Assembly (NCBI GenBank): GCA_017629395.1
Contig: JAGBXH010000251.1
Location: forward strand, 1 to 14,728
Length of the DNA stretch: 14,728 nucleotides
Reading direction: 5' to 3'
Origin: Clostridia bacterium
Lineage (GTDB): Bacteria > Bacillota > Clostridia > Oscillospirales > CAG-272
In this document: one piece after another, positions 14,601-14,728 of the stretch
How positions within the stretch are numbered: position 1 is the stretch's first letter
Layout of the letters: each line of letters begins with the position of its first letter
Program-made: the position numbers and the translations under genes
Notes under the pieces: generated by a model
What the model saw: the letters and a program-made list of their open reading frames with translations, nothing else
The model's database searches: none
What the model was told of the DNA's origin: nothing

Positions 14601-14728
14601 CTCCTATAACAGCCAAAGCGAGCTTGACTCCTTGGATATGCTCGGTAAGCTTTATCTTGCAGGCAATCCCGCTTCCGATAACCTGTACGATGCAGCCAAG
14701 GGACAGATGATGATGCCCAACGAAAAGA
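11683..14728 (+). CDS. Large exported membrane-anchored protein with duplicated GYxTTxxxxAIxD module (3' end beyond window)
   Basis: Open for at least 1015 residues and still open at the window edge. TAGGAGA (11671-11677) precedes the ATG. An N-terminal signal peptide is evident: MKIRFSWK, a hydrophobic core, then LSAFAQ with likely cleavage near residue 29. The first part is acidic and helical. Two hydrophobic segments (about 447-475 and 498-519) lie mid-protein and suggest a hairpin membrane anchor. A module near residues 61-100 (AEGYIFLEQNLNEG..GYQTTTDPTQAIYDMKL) recurs near 693-738 (AAGYTPINVNL..GYKVTTNEKNAIRDMRV), the latter followed by a beta-rich ITLYATKYDEAGTPLLAG stretch (about 780-797). 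These resemble the repeat strands of beta-prism domains of the MABP kind (tentative). No enzymatic motif is seen. Cotranscribed with the Glu53 receiver, so probably an output of the adjacent sensory system. Confidence 0.85.
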   Translation, partial: MKIRFSWKLLSLFLVIVTLLTALPLSAFAQGETTGEEQEVYLKAVKLAQGSKESAKEELAAEGYIFLEQNLNEGTGQSGVWMGYQTTTDPTQAIYDMKLMNMKGGFTLTSMKEALATQESAFAEMTADLNYLVEEFIEAYNEGSVPAQKAYKALNFFRVVNGETELAEENGLGYQIVNGGVTQPMLTEIIMFCNPDLVDSIVKILTMGIQIRNENWMQQLSDVGPYDADTFYMEDEAELRRRAEQLLNVLSLYAGAYNAMEKSGIIPDKLNENFESEYDSEKPTQLVTAEEADLKKLDESRYKFYKIAFDELDKYSYGKDGKTLKDFFCSLDEEGSEKELYPLVSVLTDGEFAALSYGCFLEMANGVGATSESFDSYDELYATFTEETNSVYLYTGVDEVLFNEEMIIGFTETAQRHMASTGELEFFDKESTHEETMDAGIRVAKCIAASGMAIMGVTKITMGVIVLVSVFSTTVAESIATGALAGFMKFCTAISGGWALLIVLVAVALAVAITYIVAVIQESIHGKIDWEDNPMPKYLYDVKEVTFSQSSDDGITTEFMKRPVFALYEAVTDVDGEVVDLNARSKDASQWIELFVSYDRQGDDAKPIKAEDLLVQKGSGETPDGYVPLTRFGEVIAYDLNQWDDDDDVNGIYVFYKQDQEVAAESGTTYYISDVYLQSGESDAHCISLLQAAGYTPINVNLSPDWDDGDFAFNDKVYAYIGYKVTTNEKNAIRDMRVDYGPTRGEIRNGAATYAECGSNGAITLYATKYDEAGTPLLAGGIVCVNNRDQAPLGYEPVNLFGGGPAVSFNVSRDGIGFETEETFVYFLPETTFTSGKLYLGGVSFITLGLMGSDMSKYNPNRLQLALERLKAKDSSYKTQDDTKIISDYLLMEIGYNAALDYAISSEKKSELRDNVVLHGTFNPYRAIYELKATAMEDTPNVFSFEGVGYSAWNRIEFTPNTPSYQEYHDFFLSYNSQSELDSLDMLGKLYLAGNPASDNLYDAAKGQMMMPNEK

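Overview
The window looks like chromosomal DNA of a mid-GC Bacillota, most likely an uncultured gut Clostridia (Oscillospiraceae or Christensenellaceae type). The reasons are strong GGAGG ribosome binding sites, near-consensus sigma-A promoters with 17-bp spacers, hairpin plus U-tract terminators, a LytS-type kinase paired with a REC-SARP response regulator, and palindrome-rich interspersed repeats. The lineage is an inference from style, not from a marker gene. I see no tRNA, rRNA, CRISPR array, transposase or phage gene.

Layout. (1) 1-2144, plus strand: the tail of a gene (possibly rsmD), coaD, then two tandem, mutually paralogous multi-pass membrane proteins; the second ends in a DxDxDGxxD loop. 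A hairpin terminator follows. (2) 2145-3321: an AT-richer island with one orphan small protein gene. On its left are an array of mini-palindromes separated by AATATCACT and a strong promoter. On its right are a 23-bp perfect inverted-repeat terminator and another repeat-like stretch. Related inverted sequences bracket the island (2157-2195 and 3233-3274). (3) 3322-4263, minus strand: a PAP2-family lipid phosphatase, with its promoter back to back with that of the next operon. (4) 4420-6941, plus strand: two xylose-isomerase-like TIM-barrel sugar isomerases/epimerases and a PHP-domain phosphoesterase, probably one sugar or sugar-phosphate operon. (5) 7181-14728, plus strand: a signalling locus. 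It holds a membrane histidine kinase, a REC-SARP response regulator overlapping it by 4 bp, a polytopic acyltransferase-like protein, a receiver-only response regulator whose phospho-acceptor Asp is Glu, and a very large exported membrane protein that runs off the window.

The most notable observation is that the acyltransferase gene and the orphan receiver/secreted-protein operon are preceded by nearly identical 35-bp modules. Each has two TTGTAACGC direct repeats exactly 11 bp apart, then 9 bp, then an extended -10 (TGTTAWAAT), with no usable -35. That geometry fits activation by a SARP/OmpR-type regulator, and the REC-SARP protein encoded just upstream is the obvious candidate. The inferred circuit is: an extracellular cue reaches the 7TM kinase; the kinase phosphorylates the REC-SARP regulator; the regulator switches on a cell-surface acyl modifier and an operon with an unphosphorylatable receiver (possible feedback or decoy) plus a large surface protein with a duplicated beta-rich module.
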